Origin: Caulobacter segnis | Lineage (GTDB): Bacteria > Pseudomonadota > Alphaproteobacteria > Caulobacterales > Caulobacteraceae | Assembly (NCBI RefSeq): GCF_023935105.1 | Contig: NZ_CP096040.1 | Location: forward strand, 3,658,001-3,722,000 | Direction of reading: 5' to 3' | DNA length: 64,000 nt | The notes under the pieces: model-generated | What the model was told of the DNA's origin: nothing | The model's input: only the letters and a program-made list of their open reading frames with translations | Database searches by the model: none | Shown: piece after piece, positions 1 to 8,359 of the stretch | Numbering within the stretch: the stretch's first letter is position 1 | Layout: each line of letters starts with the position of its first letter | Program-made: the position numbers and the translations under genes

Positions 1-1
1 C

Positions 2-391
2 AGCCTGGGGACCAAGATCGCCCTGTCGCCGCGCCAGACCGTGGTCATCGACATGAAGCTGATCAAGGCCGGCGACGATCCGGCTAGGCGCGCCGATCTC
101 GGCATTGGTCGCGGCGACGTGACGGTCAAGGGCTCGACAATCACCGCCAAGGTCCACAGCCTGGGCGCCCAGGACACGCAGGCCGCCAGGCTGGAGCTGG
201 TCGACAAGGCCTACAAGGTCGTGGACGGCGCGGCGATCCCGCCGCTGAAGGCCCCGCTGGACTTGCTGCCCAAGACCGCTTCGGTGAAGCTGAAAATCCC
301 GGCCGGCGTGAAGGTCCAGGGCCTGCGGGTCCGGATCGTCACCAGCCAGCCCCAGAACACCCGCCTGAACGACGAGGTCGTGCTGCCATGA
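2..391 (+). CDS. C-terminal part of a protein of unknown function, truncated by window start
   Basis: Only the last 129 codons are visible. The frame is open from base 2, so the gene starts upstream of the window. The visible part has no cysteine and no membrane segment, and its alternating hydrophobic and polar strands suggest an Ig-like or CARDB-like beta domain (inference only). The stop overlaps the next start as ATGA at 388-391, so translation is probably coupled to the exported GlcG/HbpS-type protein that follows. I do not recognise a specific family. Confidence 0.75.
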   Translation, partial: SLGTKIALSPRQTVVIDMKLIKAGDDPARRADLGIGRGDVTVKGSTITAKVHSLGAQDTQAARLELVDKAYKVVDGAAIPPLKAPLDLLPKTASVKLKIPAGVKVQGLRVRIVTSQPQNTRLNDEVVLP

Positions 392-894
392 GAAAATCCG
401 TCGCCCTGATCGCCGCCGGCCTGGTCCTGGCCGGGGGTTCGGCCTTCGCCCAGACGGCCGCCCCTTCTGCGGCCCCGACGCCCGCGCCGCAGCCGCCCTA
501 CGCGGCCCGCGTCATCACTCTTGCCGAGGCCAAGACCGTCGCGGCCGCCGCCGAGGCCGAGGCGCGCAAGAACGGCTGGACGATGGTCATCGTCGTGCTG
601 GAATCAAACGGCGCCCAGGTCTTCGCCGAGAAGATGGACGGCACGCAGTACGGCTCGAACGAGGTGGCGCTGAAGAAGGCCCACACCTCGGCCAACTTCC
701 GCCGCCCAACCTCCTACTTCCAGGAACTGGTAAAGGCCGGCACGCTGAACGCCATCTTCACCGGCGCGACGGCGGTCGAGGGCGGCGAGCTGCTGCTGGT
801 CGACGGCAAGATCATCGGCTCGATCGGCGTCTCGGGCGGCTCGGCCGCACAGGACGGGATCGTGGCCCGCGCCGGTCAGGCCGCGCTCAAGTAG
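388..894 (+). CDS. Exported GlcG/HbpS (DUF336) family protein
   Basis: 168 residues. A signal peptide (about residues 1-21, ending AFA before a Gln) is followed by an Ala/Pro-rich linker to about residue 40 and then a GlcG/HbpS domain. Recognisable landmarks are the VITLAEAKTVAAAAEAEA helix, the VVLESNG strand, the ALKKAHTSANFRRPT segment and the glycine-rich GKIIGSIGVSGG end. The family includes the heme-binding HbpS of Streptomyces and GlcG of glycolate loci, so a periplasmic small-molecule or heme-binding role is possible but unproven. It overlaps the upstream gene by 4 bp and the convergent DJ-1/PfpI gene by 8 bp. Confidence 0.85.
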   Translation: MRKSVALIAAGLVLAGGSAFAQTAAPSAAPTPAPQPPYAARVITLAEAKTVAAAAEAEARKNGWTMVIVVLESNGAQVFAEKMDGTQYGSNEVALKKAHTSANFRRPTSYFQELVKAGTLNAIFTGATAVEGGELLLVDGKIIGSIGVSGGSAAQDGIVARAGQAALK

Positions 895-1465
895 CCGCGA
901 ACTCCTTGGCGAACATCGCCACGTAGCCCGCGATCAGCTCTTCCTGCTCGGGCGCGATCAGGCGGGCGACGGCGGCGGCGAAGGTCACGGGGGCCAGGCC
1001 CGAGGCGCTGACCAGCTTGCCGTCGGTCACCGCCTTCGCGCTGTCGACATAGTGATCGCCGCCCGCATAGCCGGGCGCGATGCTTTCCAGCCAGTCCTGG
1101 CCGTTCGAGGTGTGCTTCCTGCCGTCGAACAGGCCCGCCCGCGCTAAGGCCGTGGTCCCGGCGCAGATGCCGGCCACCGGCTTGCCGTCGGCGAAGGCCT
1201 GGCGGATCAGCGACGAGATCGCCGGGTTCTCGCCCTGGCTCCACGCGTCGCTGCCGATCAGGATGAAAACATCGGCGTCGCTCAGCACCGGATCGTCGAA
1301 CCGGTAGTCGGCCGCGGCCAGCACACCGCCGATCGAGGTCTCGGGATCACCGGTCGGGGTGGCGATCTCGATCTGGACCTTCAGGTGCTCGCGCAGCAGC
1401 GCCAGCACGGCGCCGGCCTCCCAATCGGCCCAGCCCGGCTGCAAGAAGGCGACGGCGACGGTCAT
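887..1465 (-). CDS. DJ-1/PfpI family protein
   Basis: 192 residues, class-I glutamine amidotransferase-like fold. The nucleophile elbow is GICAGT with Cys101, preceded by the strand DVFILIGSD. Members of this superfamily act as glyoxalases, deglycases, chaperones or proteases, and the exact activity cannot be told from sequence. The start ATG at 1465 gives the expected first strand (MTVAVAFLQPG). It is transcribed away from msrB, with about 50 bp between the divergent starts, and its 3' end overlaps the convergent GlcG/HbpS gene. Confidence 0.85.
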   Translation of the reverse strand: MTVAVAFLQPGWADWEAGAVLALLREHLKVQIEIATPTGDPETSIGGVLAAADYRFDDPVLSDADVFILIGSDAWSQGENPAISSLIRQAFADGKPVAGICAGTTALARAGLFDGRKHTSNGQDWLESIAPGYAGGDHYVDSAKAVTDGKLVSASGLAPVTFAAAVARLIAPEQEELIAGYVAMFAKEFAAT

Positions 1466-1517
1466 CGAATGCTCCTGGTCCTACCGGATCGGCGCTCGAG
1501 CGCCTACATTGGCTGTC

Positions 1518-1997
1518 ATGACAGACGCAGCCATCCTTTCAACCATCGGCTTCGACCTCACGCCGCCGACGGACGCCGAACGCGAACGCCTGGAGGCCGA
1601 CCTGACGGCCGAGGAGGCGCGAGTCCTCCTGCAACACGGCACCGAGGCCCCGTTCTGCGGCGGCCTGCTGGGCGAGAAGAGTCCCGGCGCCTATTGCTGC
1701 CGCCTCTGCGGCCTGCCGTTGTTCAAGCACGAGACCAAGTTCGAGAGCGGCACCGGGTGGCCCAGCTTCTACGCCCCGTTCGCCGAGGACCACGTGGTCG
1801 GGATCCGCGACACCTCGTACGGCATGGTCCGCATCGAGACCCGTTGCGCCCGCTGCGGCAGCCACCAGGGCCACGTCTTCCCCGACGGCCCGCCGCCGAC
1901 GCGCCTGCGCTACTGCATCAACTCGGTGTCGCTGCAGTTCGTGAAGGAGGGCGATCCCCTGCCCGATCCGCTGCATCGCGGCGATCGGATCGGCTGA
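1518..1997 (+). CDS. msrB: Peptide-methionine (R)-S-oxide reductase MsrB
   Basis: Reduces methionine-R-sulfoxide in oxidised proteins using thioredoxin. 159 residues from the ATG at 1518, which I chose because the family homology starts here; an in-frame extension to 1359 would run into the divergent gene. The two zinc CxxC pairs are C61/C64 (CRLC) and C110/C113 (CARC). The catalytic Cys133 sits in RYCINS, and the GTGWPSF segment lines the active site. The usual ASL after RYCINS reads VSL, a mild change. A terminator-like hairpin follows at 2015-2050. Confidence 0.92.
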   Translation: MTDAAILSTIGFDLTPPTDAERERLEADLTAEEARVLLQHGTEAPFCGGLLGEKSPGAYCCRLCGLPLFKHETKFESGTGWPSFYAPFAEDHVVGIRDTSYGMVRIETRCARCGSHQGHVFPDGPPPTRLRYCINSVSLQFVKEGDPLPDPLHRGDRIG

Positions 1998-2014
1998 CGC
2001 CGGCCGGGTCGAGA

Positions 2015-2050
2015 CTGGGAGCGAGACCACCATCTCGCCCCAGCTTTTCT
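2015..2050 (+). terminator. Rho-independent terminator after msrB
   Basis: Stem CTGGG-A-GCGAG (2015-2025) pairs with CTCGC-CCCAG (2034-2043) around an 8-base loop, followed by CTTTTCT. It is placed 18 bp after the msrB stop codon. Confidence 0.55.
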
Positions 2051-2135
2051 CAAATCCTATTCAATTGATATGAATTGAGGCGAACGGAGGGACCGGGCAT
2101 CTGCTGATCGACGGCCAAAGCCCATCGAGTTCCGC

Positions 2136-2750
2136 ATGATGATGCCCCCCTCCTCCGCCTTCGAGCCCGCTCGCTCCTATCGCGGCGACCGCGAGGACCC
2201 GCCGATCCTGATCGTGCCGGGCCTCTATAATTCCGGTCCCGACCATTGGCAGAGCCATTGGGAGCGCGAGCTGCCCACCGCCCAGCGGGTCGAGCAGCAG
2301 GATTGGGAGCGCCCCCTGCTGGGCGACTGGACGATCAGCCTGGCCGAGGCCGTGCGCCAGCGACCCGGCGCGATCCTGGTGGCCCATAGTCTTGGTTGCG
2401 CCCTGGTCGCCCACTTCGCCCAAGTGACGGGCGGACGCGGTGTCGGCGGGGCCATGCTGGTGGCGCCGGCCGACGTCAATCGCGAAGGCCCGGCCGGCCG
2501 CCTGCTGGTCGGCTTCTCGCCGATCCCCCGCCAGCGCCTGCCCTTCCCCAGCCTGGTCGTGGCCAGCCGCGACGACCCCTATGTCGAGATCGAGCGCGCC
2601 GAGGCCTTCGCGCGCGGCTGGGGCTCGGACTTCGTCGATCTGGGCCGCGCGGGGCATATCAATGTCGACAGCGGCCATGGGGCGTGGACGAAGGGGCGCG
2701 GACTGCTGCGCGGCCTGATCCACCGCGTCGAGGCGGCGGATCGGCTGTAG
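2136..2750 (+). CDS. RBBP9/YdeN-family serine hydrolase
   Basis: 204 residues, small single-domain alpha/beta hydrolase. The family signature VPGLYNSGPDHWQSHWE is at about residues 28-43. The nucleophile Ser85 lies in AHSLGC, and the catalytic His is in the GHINVDSGHG segment near the C-terminus. The RBBP9/YdeN family consists of cytosolic serine hydrolases of uncertain substrate. The start is the first of three consecutive ATG codons; the second or third is equally possible. Its 3' end is 21 bp from the convergent tRNA-Leu gene. Confidence 0.85.
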   Translation: MMMPPSSAFEPARSYRGDREDPPILIVPGLYNSGPDHWQSHWERELPTAQRVEQQDWERPLLGDWTISLAEAVRQRPGAILVAHSLGCALVAHFAQVTGGRGVGGAMLVAPADVNREGPAGRLLVGFSPIPRQRLPFPSLVVASRDDPYVEIERAEAFARGWGSDFVDLGRAGHINVDSGHGAWTKGRGLLRGLIHRVEAADRL

Positions 2751-2771
2751 GTTCAGTCTGAAAAGAAGAGT

Positions 2772-2856
2772 TGGTGCGGGCGGTCGGGGTCGAACCGACA
2801 CTCCTTTCGGAACCGGATTTTGAGTCCGGCGCGTCTACCAGTTTCACCACGCCCGC
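2772..2856 (-). tRNA. tRNA-Leu (anticodon CAA)
   Basis: The acceptor stem GCGGGCG (2856-2850) pairs with CGCCCGC (2782-2776), and CCA is encoded at 2774-2772. The anticodon stem-loop CCGGA-CTCAAAA-TCCGG places CAA at positions 34-36, so it reads UUG. A long variable arm (TTCCGAAAGGAG) and the T-loop GTTCGACCC are present, as expected for a class II leucine tRNA. Confidence 0.97.
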
Positions 2857-2927
2857 GTGCTTCGCGCCTGCGCGAAGGGTGGTCTTCCTAGCAGGCGTCG
2901 AAAACGAATTCCAGTCTTCCGACAGGC

Positions 2928-3473
2928 TTAATCGACGGCGGTCGAACCATCCGGGGAGCCGTCCGGGCGAGGCGTGATCGTCTCCCCGCCGGTCAGCTGG
3001 ATAGCGGCGGTCTCGAGGTGATCCAGCAGGCGCTTGAACATCGCCACCTCGCTGGGGGCCAGGCCCGCCAGCAGGGTCGCCTCGTAGGCCAGGGCCAGCG
3101 GGGCGATCTCGGCGAACAGCCGGCGGCCGGCGGCCGTCAGCTCCAAGGTGTGCGAGCGGCGGTCCGAGCGGACCGTGGTGCGGGCCACCAGGCGACGCAC
3201 CACCAGCTCCTGCGCCGCGCGGCTGACCCGGACCTTGTCCATCGCCGTGCGCGTGACGGCGGTGTGCTGGGTCAGGCCGCCCTCGGCCAGCACCGACATC
3301 AGCCGCCATTGCGGGATGGTCAGGCCGAAGCGGTCCTCGTAGGCGCGGGCGATCAGACGGCTGACCGCCGCCGAGGCCGTTGCCAGACGATAGGGAACGT
3401 AGTCGATCAGGCTGACGCCCGGTTCGGGCGCTTCGGACGCGCCAGGGGTAATCGGAGAGACCGTCGCGGTCAT
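2928..3473 (-). CDS. MarR-family transcriptional regulator
   Basis: 181 residues from the ATG at 3473, which has a good RBS (AAAGGAAGG) a few bases upstream; a longer frame to 3569 lacks one. A dimerisation helix with TASAAVSRLIARAYED is followed by the winged-helix core: LTIPQWRLMSVLAE, recognition region TAMDKVRVSRAAQELVVRRL, and the wing SDRRSHTLELTAAGRRL. MarR proteins are dimeric repressors, often released by phenolic ligands. No obvious target operon is adjacent, so autoregulation or a distant target is likely. Confidence 0.88.
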   Translation of the reverse strand: MTATVSPITPGASEAPEPGVSLIDYVPYRLATASAAVSRLIARAYEDRFGLTIPQWRLMSVLAEGGLTQHTAVTRTAMDKVRVSRAAQELVVRRLVARTTVRSDRRSHTLELTAAGRRLFAEIAPLALAYEATLLAGLAPSEVAMFKRLLDHLETAAIQLTGGETITPRPDGSPDGSTAVD

Positions 3474-3793
3474 GTCCTTCCTTTCGTCCTCCCATGGCGT
3501 GACCGCCTTGAGAGGAGCGGCCTTCGCCAATCCGTTTCGCGTCGATAGACCCTTTGGCGTTCGGGTCACGCTTACTCTTGGTGTGAGCGCCCCCTATCCG
3601 AGGCTCAACGCCCCGAGGAGTTCACCCGAACGAAGGCGCAGTTTCGCACGCCGCTTGGGCAGCGAATAGTCGTCTCGCCTTCCTGAATGGCGTTCTCATG
3701 CCCCAGGAGCCCCTTGAGGACGTCAATCTCGCTCCGGGAAGCCCGCCGCCCGTCTCTGCGGCGTCCTGATCACCCGAATCACGCGCCCAGGGC
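3474..3793. other. Intergenic region without a convincing gene
   Basis: About 320 bp between the MarR start and the convergent small gene at 3794. Short open frames exist on both strands, but they have no RBS and arginine/proline-rich, out-of-frame compositions. The part next to 3473 must hold the MarR promoter. Nothing else is recognisable. Confidence 0.5.
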
Positions 3794-4072
3794 TCAGGCG
3801 CGGGAAATGATGCGGGAGACGCGTTCGCCCGCGTCATAGCGCGACGGACCGCCGTAGACCGTCACCTCGCAGAGGATGTCGCCGCCCTCTTCGGAGGCCC
3901 AGATGTAGCTGCGCTCGACCTCGACATAGCGGCCGGCGGGCGAAACACCCTCGAAGGTGTCGCCCCAGGGCACGATCGCCTTCAGGTCCCGCCAACTCAG
4001 GGTCACGGCGCGCGAAAGCTCGTCGCGCGCCATGGCCGCCAGGTCGGGATCGCTCACCGGCTCGCTCGCCAT
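3794..4072 (-). CDS. Conserved small protein of unknown function
   Basis: 92 residues, acidic, no signal peptide or membrane segment. It contains two aromatic strand-like stretches (GRYVEVERSYIWAS and DILCEVTVYGGPSRYD), suggesting a small mixed alpha/beta cytosolic domain. It starts 5 bp after the end of the DUF3297 gene, so the two form a likely operon. I do not recognise a named family. Confidence 0.7.
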   Translation of the reverse strand: MASEPVSDPDLAAMARDELSRAVTLSWRDLKAIVPWGDTFEGVSPAGRYVEVERSYIWASEEGGDILCEVTVYGGPSRYDAGERVSRIISRA

Positions 4073-4077
4073 GGGCT

Positions 4078-4326
4078 TCAGCCCTCGGCGGTGTCGCGGA
4101 AATAGGCCTCGACGTCGCCCTGCAGCTTGATCGTCATCGGGTTGCCCTTGCGATCCAGGGTCTTACCGGCCGCGACGCGCACCCACTTCTCGGAGACGCA
4201 GTACTCCTCGACATTGGTCTTCTCGACGCCCTTGAAGCGGATGCCGATGCCGCGTTCCAGCAGGTCGGCGTCGTAATACGGGCTGTCGGGATTTACGGAG
4301 AGGCGGTCGGGGGGCGTGTCGCTCAT
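4078..4326 (-). CDS. DUF3297 family protein
   Basis: 82 residues. The sequence matches my memory of the DUF3297 family along its full length: MSDTPPDRLSVNPDSPYYD at the start, then GIGIRFKG, EYCVSE, GKTLDRKGNPMTIKL and a short acidic tail. The family is common in proteobacteria and its function is not known to me. It is the first gene of a probable two-gene operon with the 92-residue protein. Confidence 0.85.
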   Translation of the reverse strand: MSDTPPDRLSVNPDSPYYDADLLERGIGIRFKGVEKTNVEEYCVSEKWVRVAAGKTLDRKGNPMTIKLQGDVEAYFRDTAEG

Positions 4327-4609
4327 GGTCTTCAGGCTTTCGGTCTGGGCCGCGCGGCCCTGATGTCTTGGCCGGCGGTCATAGCCACGAAACGCCGAAA
4401 ATCCAAATAGGTGATGCTTTTGACGACCAAAGCATCGCCTCCCGAGGCCTCGCGCCTGGGGTCCAGCGCACGGCTTTCAACGCGTTCGTCGAGCACTCCC
4501 CACATCGGCGGAGCCACCGTTCAAGGTTAGGTCCCGCTGCTCCCTGGGTCCTCGCCACAAGGGCGAGGAAAGCAAGAAGGGGAAGCCTTCAGGCCTCCCT
4601 CCCACCTAT

Positions 4610-5077
4610 TCAGTCCTGCTGGTCTTCCTTGATCGGGTCGGCGGCCGAGACCGTCCCGTCGTTGTTGGTGTCGTGGTGGACGAACATCCGCCAGCCCGAA
4701 TAATCGAACTCGGCGCGGGTGATGGCGCCGCTCTTGTCGCTGTCCAGGACATCGAAGCGGACGTCGGCCTGACGCATCTGGCGCACGCGCTCCTCTTCCT
4801 TCTTCTCGGCCGTCCGGTCGTCGGTGGCGAGCCGCTTTTCCAGGCGGGCCTTGAACTCTCCAACGTACTCGGTCCGCGACAGCGAGCCACTCTTGTCGGC
4901 ATCGGTCTTGCCGAACTGGATGGCCCGGGTGGCGGCGAACTCGTCCTTGGAGACGACGCCGTCGCCGTTCTGGTCCTGCTCCTTGATGAAGGTGTCGCGG
5001 GCGTGCGAGGCGGCGTGGGCCGCGCCGGCGCTCAGCGAGGCGACGGCGAGAACGGCGAGGATGGTGCGGGTCTTCAT
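4610..5077 (-). CDS. Exported EF-hand protein with four calcium loops
   Basis: 155 residues from the ATG at 5077. Signal peptide about residues 1-23 (AAHAAS). Four canonical 12-residue EF loops are visible: 35-46 (DQNGDG), 59-70 (DADKSG), 112-123 (DSDKSG) and 136-147 (DTNNDG), arranged as two pairs around a charged helical linker (about 75-105, rich in Lys, Arg and Glu). A periplasmic calcium-binding or calcium-sensing protein is expected. It starts 8 bp after the end of the DUF4198 gene and is probably cotranscribed with it from the Fur-like region near 5.93 kb. Confidence 0.85.
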   Translation of the reverse strand: MKTRTILAVLAVASLSAGAAHAASHARDTFIKEQDQNGDGVVSKDEFAATRAIQFGKTDADKSGSLSRTEYVGEFKARLEKRLATDDRTAEKKEEERVRQMRQADVRFDVLDSDKSGAITRAEFDYSGWRMFVHHDTNNDGTVSAADPIKEDQQD

Positions 5078-5085
5078 GGCGGATC

Positions 5086-5871
5086 CTAACGGAGGGATTC
5101 GAAGGTCAGGGCGTAGGTAAAGCTGCGGCCCGGCTGGCCGGCGGCGGTCGGGGCGACGCGATAGCGGGTCTGGATCTGGTAGACGCCGGACTTGTCGACC
5201 TTGACGGCGAAGCGGCCCTTGGCGTCGCTGGTCACGGTCCTGGCGGCGGCCTTGGTGTCGGCGTAACGGTCGTCGGCGCCCTGCAGGGTGATCGCCTGGC
5301 CCGCCAGCGGCTTGCCGTCGAACAGCACCTCGAACACGGCGTCCTGGCCGGTGACGATCTTGCTGGGATGGGTGACGGCGTGGAACTCCAGCCCCTTGCC
5401 GATCGGGGCCAGGGCCGCGTCGCTGGGCGCGCCACGCGTCACATAGACCTCGGCCATGGTCAGGCTCTGCATGTCGATGGCGTCCGCCGGGGCCTTCTCG
5501 CCCTCGAAGAACTTCCATTCGCCGTTCACCAACGCCGCCTTGGCCGTGCGGCCGCCGCGCTGACCGGTGGTGATGCGGTAGGTGCCGGGCTTCTCGGTCA
5601 CGGCCTCGACCAGCGCGACCTCGCGCAGATAGGTCGGGGCCAGCGGGACGCGGACGCCGTCGGGACCGATCACGGCATAGGCGTCGGACTTCATCACCAC
5701 TTCGGGCGTGAAGAAGCTCTCGGTGAACGAGCCCGTGACGGTGACGATCTTGCGGTCGGAGGCATCGAATACGCTGGGCAGCAGATAAGGCGAATGAGCC
5801 CGCGCCGTGGGGACGGCCAGAGCCAGCATGAGCGCGCCGCCCAACAGGCCGGCGCGGAGAGAACGGATCAT
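5086..5871 (-). CDS. Periplasmic DUF4198 domain protein, divergent from heme receptor
   Basis: 261 residues from the ATG at 5871 (a GTG at 5880 is an alternative). Signal peptide ending at TARAHS, leaving His-Ser-Pro-Tyr near the mature N-terminus, which is typical of DUF4198 proteins. Ig-like strands follow, and the last third (about 170-255) resembles a carboxypeptidase-regulatory or GM-type repeat (DGKPLAGQAITLQG, DAKGRFAVKVDKSGVYQI). DUF4198 proteins often sit beside metal or metallophore uptake genes. It is divergent from the TonB receptor across a Fur-like site, so a periplasmic role in iron or heme acquisition is inferred. Confidence 0.82.
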   Translation of the reverse strand: MIRSLRAGLLGGALMLALAVPTARAHSPYLLPSVFDASDRKIVTVTGSFTESFFTPEVVMKSDAYAVIGPDGVRVPLAPTYLREVALVEAVTEKPGTYRITTGQRGGRTAKAALVNGEWKFFEGEKAPADAIDMQSLTMAEVYVTRGAPSDAALAPIGKGLEFHAVTHPSKIVTGQDAVFEVLFDGKPLAGQAITLQGADDRYADTKAAARTVTSDAKGRFAVKVDKSGVYQIQTRYRVAPTAAGQPGRSFTYALTFESLR

Positions 5872-5918
5872 CGGAAGCACCCCAGGCGCCGCTCGGATCG
5901 CGGCGACCTCGGCATATT

Positions 5919-5950
5919 GCTATTAGTTCTGAGAATCAATTGCAAATAGC
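5919..5950. promoter_or_regulatory. Fur-like operator in divergent promoter region
   Basis: An AT-rich island in GC-rich DNA. CTGAGAATCAATTGCAAATAG (about 5929-5949) resembles the GAGAAT-type Fur box, and the outer 6 bp (GCTATT and AATAGC) form an inverted repeat spanning 5919-5950. It sits 48 bp from the DUF4198 start and 78 bp from the receptor start, so one site could repress both. Basis: pattern match by eye plus the iron/heme nature of the flanking genes. Confidence 0.55.
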
Positions 5951-6027
5951 TTGACCGGATCGATGGCCCGCTTTAGGCCCTCACGACCAATTGCGAACAA
6001 GTCGCAACAATCATCGAGGGGATATCG

Positions 6028-8253
6028 ATGTCTCGCCTGAAGCTGGCCGCGCTGGCCGCCACCTCAATCGCCGCCGTGCTGGCCAGCGGCGCCTACGCCG
6101 CCGAGGCCATCCCCGCCGTCGACGCCGTCGAACTCGACAAAGTCACCGTCACCGCCACGCGTTCGGAAAAGACCGTGTCCCAGGCGCCGGTGACCGTCAG
6201 TGTCATCTCCTCGGAAGAGATCGAGGACGGGCTGGTCCGCGACATCAAGGACCTGGTCCGCGACGAGCCGGGCGTGTCGGTGCGCAACGCCCCCGCCCGC
6301 TTCACCGCCGCCGGCGCCTCGACGGGCCGCGACGGCAATGCCGGATTCAACATCCGAGGCCTGGAAGGCAACCGCGTGCTGATCGTCGTCGACGGCGTGC
6401 GCGTGCCCGATGGTTTCGCCTTCGGCGCCCAGTCGACCGGTCGTGGCGACTATGTCGATCTCGACATCCTGAAGTCGGTCGAGATCGTGCGCGGTCCCGC
6501 CTCGGCCCTGTACGGCGCCGACGGCCTGGCCGGCTCGGTCACCTTCATCACCAAGGACCCGTCCGACATCCTCAAGGGCGACCAGAAATTCGCCGGCCGC
6601 ACCCGCGTCGGCTACGCCTCGGCCGACGAAAGCTGGACGGAAAGCCTGGTGCTGGCCGGCAAGTCCGACCGCTGGGAAGCCCTGCTCGCCTATACCCGCC
6701 GCGACGGCGAGGGCCAGAAGACGGCCGGGACCAACGACTCGGCCAATACCGACCGCACTACCGCCAATCCCGAGGACAACCAGTCCAACTCGGTGCTGGG
6801 CAAGCTGATCTACAGCCCCAATGACAAGAACCGTTTCCGGCTGACCGTCGACCACATGGACCGCGACGTCGACTGGACCGTGCTGTCGGCCATCGCCAAG
6901 CCGCCCCTGGCCTCGACCAGCGTCATCGGCCTCACCGCCTTCGACAAGGTCAAGCGCGATCGGGTGAACCTGGACCACCGTTTCGACGGCGGCGAGGGCC
7001 TGATCAGCGCCGCCCGCACCTCGCTGTACTGGCAGAAGAGCACGACGCGCCAGTTCTCGGCCGAGGATCGCAACACCGCCGCAGACCGCACCCGCGACGC
7101 CACCTTCGACAACCGCGTGTTCGGCGCGGCCGTCGAGCTGCACAGCGTCTTCGACGCCGGAGCCCAGAAGCATGAGATCGTCTGGGGAGGCGACGCCTCG
7201 ATCACCCGCCAGCGGGGCACGCGCGACGGCACGATCCCGCCGGCCGGCGAGACCTTCCCGGCCAAGGCCTTCCCGACCACGGACTTCACCCTGGCCGGCC
7301 TCTATGTGCAGGACGAGATCACGGCCGGTCCGGTGACGATCTATCCGGCCGTGCGCCTGGACTATTACAAGCTGGATCCGAAGGCCGACGCGCTGTTCAC
7401 CACCGCGACCTCGGGCCAGAGCGACACCCACGTCTCCCCCAAGCTGGGCCTGGTCTGGGACGCCACCGACCTGGTCACGCTGTTCGCCAATGTGGCGGCG
7501 GGCTTCAAGGCCCCCTCCCCGTCGCAGGTCAACACCGGCTTCGCCAACCCGGTCTCGAACTACAGGTCGATCTCGAACCCGGACCTGAAGCCCGAAACGA
7601 GCAAGACCCTGGAGGCCGGTTTCCGGATGCATCGGGGCGGCTGGCGCGTGGCCGTCACCGGCTTTACCGGCGAGTACGACGACTTCATCGAGCAGGTTCA
7701 GGTCAGCGGTAACTTCACCGCCGCCAACCCGGCCGTCTATCAGTACATCAACCTGTCGGGCGTGAAGATCAGCGGGGCCGAGGCCAAGGGCGCGTTCGAC
7801 CTGGGCGCCGGTTTCACCGCCCGCGCGGCGGTCTCCTACGCCCGCGGCGCGTCGCGCGCCAACAGGGTCAACACGCCCTTGGTCTCGATCGATCCGGTCA
7901 AGCTGACCGGCGGCGTGGCCTATCGCGCCCCGTCGGGCAGGTTCGGCGGCGACCTCAGCGTCGTCCATTCGGACCGCAAGTCGGCCGGCCGCGCCGGCGT
8001 GTCGTGCACGGGCGCGGTTCCCGGCAGCTCGCCCTCCAACTGCTTCACCCCGCCCTCGTTCACGGTCGGCGACCTGACGGCCTGGTGGGCGGTCACCGAA
8101 AACGTCACGGCCCGCGCCGGCGTCTTCAACCTGACCGACGAGAAGTACTGGTGGTGGAGCGACGCGCGCGGCTTGGCCGACAACTCGACCATCAAGGACG
8201 GCTACAGCCAGCCTGGCCGCAACTACAGCGTCTCCCTCGCGCTGAAGTTCTAG
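6028..8253 (+). CDS. hutA: TonB-dependent heme/hemoglobin-type outer membrane receptor
   Basis: 741 residues. Signal peptide to about residue 24 (GAYAAE), a TonB-box-like VTVTATR at about 38-44, a plug domain (LVRDEPGVSVR, FNIRGLEGNRVLIVVDGVR, VEIVRGPASALYGADGLAGSV), then a 22-strand barrel ending in an aromatic residue (LALKF). FKAPSPS (from residue 493) and NPDLKPE (from residue 517) correspond to the FRAP and NPNL boxes of heme receptors. It imports heme across the outer membrane using TonB-ExbBD energy. Caulobacter HutA is the obvious counterpart, and the Fur-like box upstream fits. No heme ABC transporter is adjacent. Confidence 0.85.
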   Translation: MSRLKLAALAATSIAAVLASGAYAAEAIPAVDAVELDKVTVTATRSEKTVSQAPVTVSVISSEEIEDGLVRDIKDLVRDEPGVSVRNAPARFTAAGASTGRDGNAGFNIRGLEGNRVLIVVDGVRVPDGFAFGAQSTGRGDYVDLDILKSVEIVRGPASALYGADGLAGSVTFITKDPSDILKGDQKFAGRTRVGYASADESWTESLVLAGKSDRWEALLAYTRRDGEGQKTAGTNDSANTDRTTANPEDNQSNSVLGKLIYSPNDKNRFRLTVDHMDRDVDWTVLSAIAKPPLASTSVIGLTAFDKVKRDRVNLDHRFDGGEGLISAARTSLYWQKSTTRQFSAEDRNTAADRTRDATFDNRVFGAAVELHSVFDAGAQKHEIVWGGDASITRQRGTRDGTIPPAGETFPAKAFPTTDFTLAGLYVQDEITAGPVTIYPAVRLDYYKLDPKADALFTTATSGQSDTHVSPKLGLVWDATDLVTLFANVAAGFKAPSPSQVNTGFANPVSNYRSISNPDLKPETSKTLEAGFRMHRGGWRVAVTGFTGEYDDFIEQVQVSGNFTAANPAVYQYINLSGVKISGAEAKGAFDLGAGFTARAAVSYARGASRANRVNTPLVSIDPVKLTGGVAYRAPSGRFGGDLSVVHSDRKSAGRAGVSCTGAVPGSSPSNCFTPPSFTVGDLTAWWAVTENVTARAGVFNLTDEKYWWWSDARGLADNSTIKDGYSQPGRNYSVSLALKF

Positions 8254-8264
8254 TCAGGCATGGC

Positions 8265-8296
8265 GGCGCGCGCGGGCCGGGAAGCCGCGCGCGCCG
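8265..8296 (+). terminator. Strong hairpin after heme receptor gene
   Basis: An 11 bp GC stem, GGCGCGCGCGG (8265-8275) with CCGCGCGCGCC (8285-8295), starts 12 bp after the stop. There is no long T-run, so it may be a pause or mRNA-stabilising hairpin rather than a classical terminator. Confidence 0.4.
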
Positions 8297-8359
8297 ATCC
8301 TTGCGGACAAGCTCGTCCTCCCCTGATAGCTACGGGCTCTCACGTTCCTCGGAGTTCGC

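Noticed and set aside
4332..4517. 61-residue open frame on the minus strand just upstream of the DUF3297 gene
   Set aside because: No convincing RBS, mixed composition with no domain, and it ends without coupling to the next gene; most likely chance.
6064..7968. 634-codon frame antisense to the heme receptor
   Set aside because: Composition (Gly/Ala/Arg/Val-rich, no motifs) is that of a reverse-frame shadow of a GC-rich gene.
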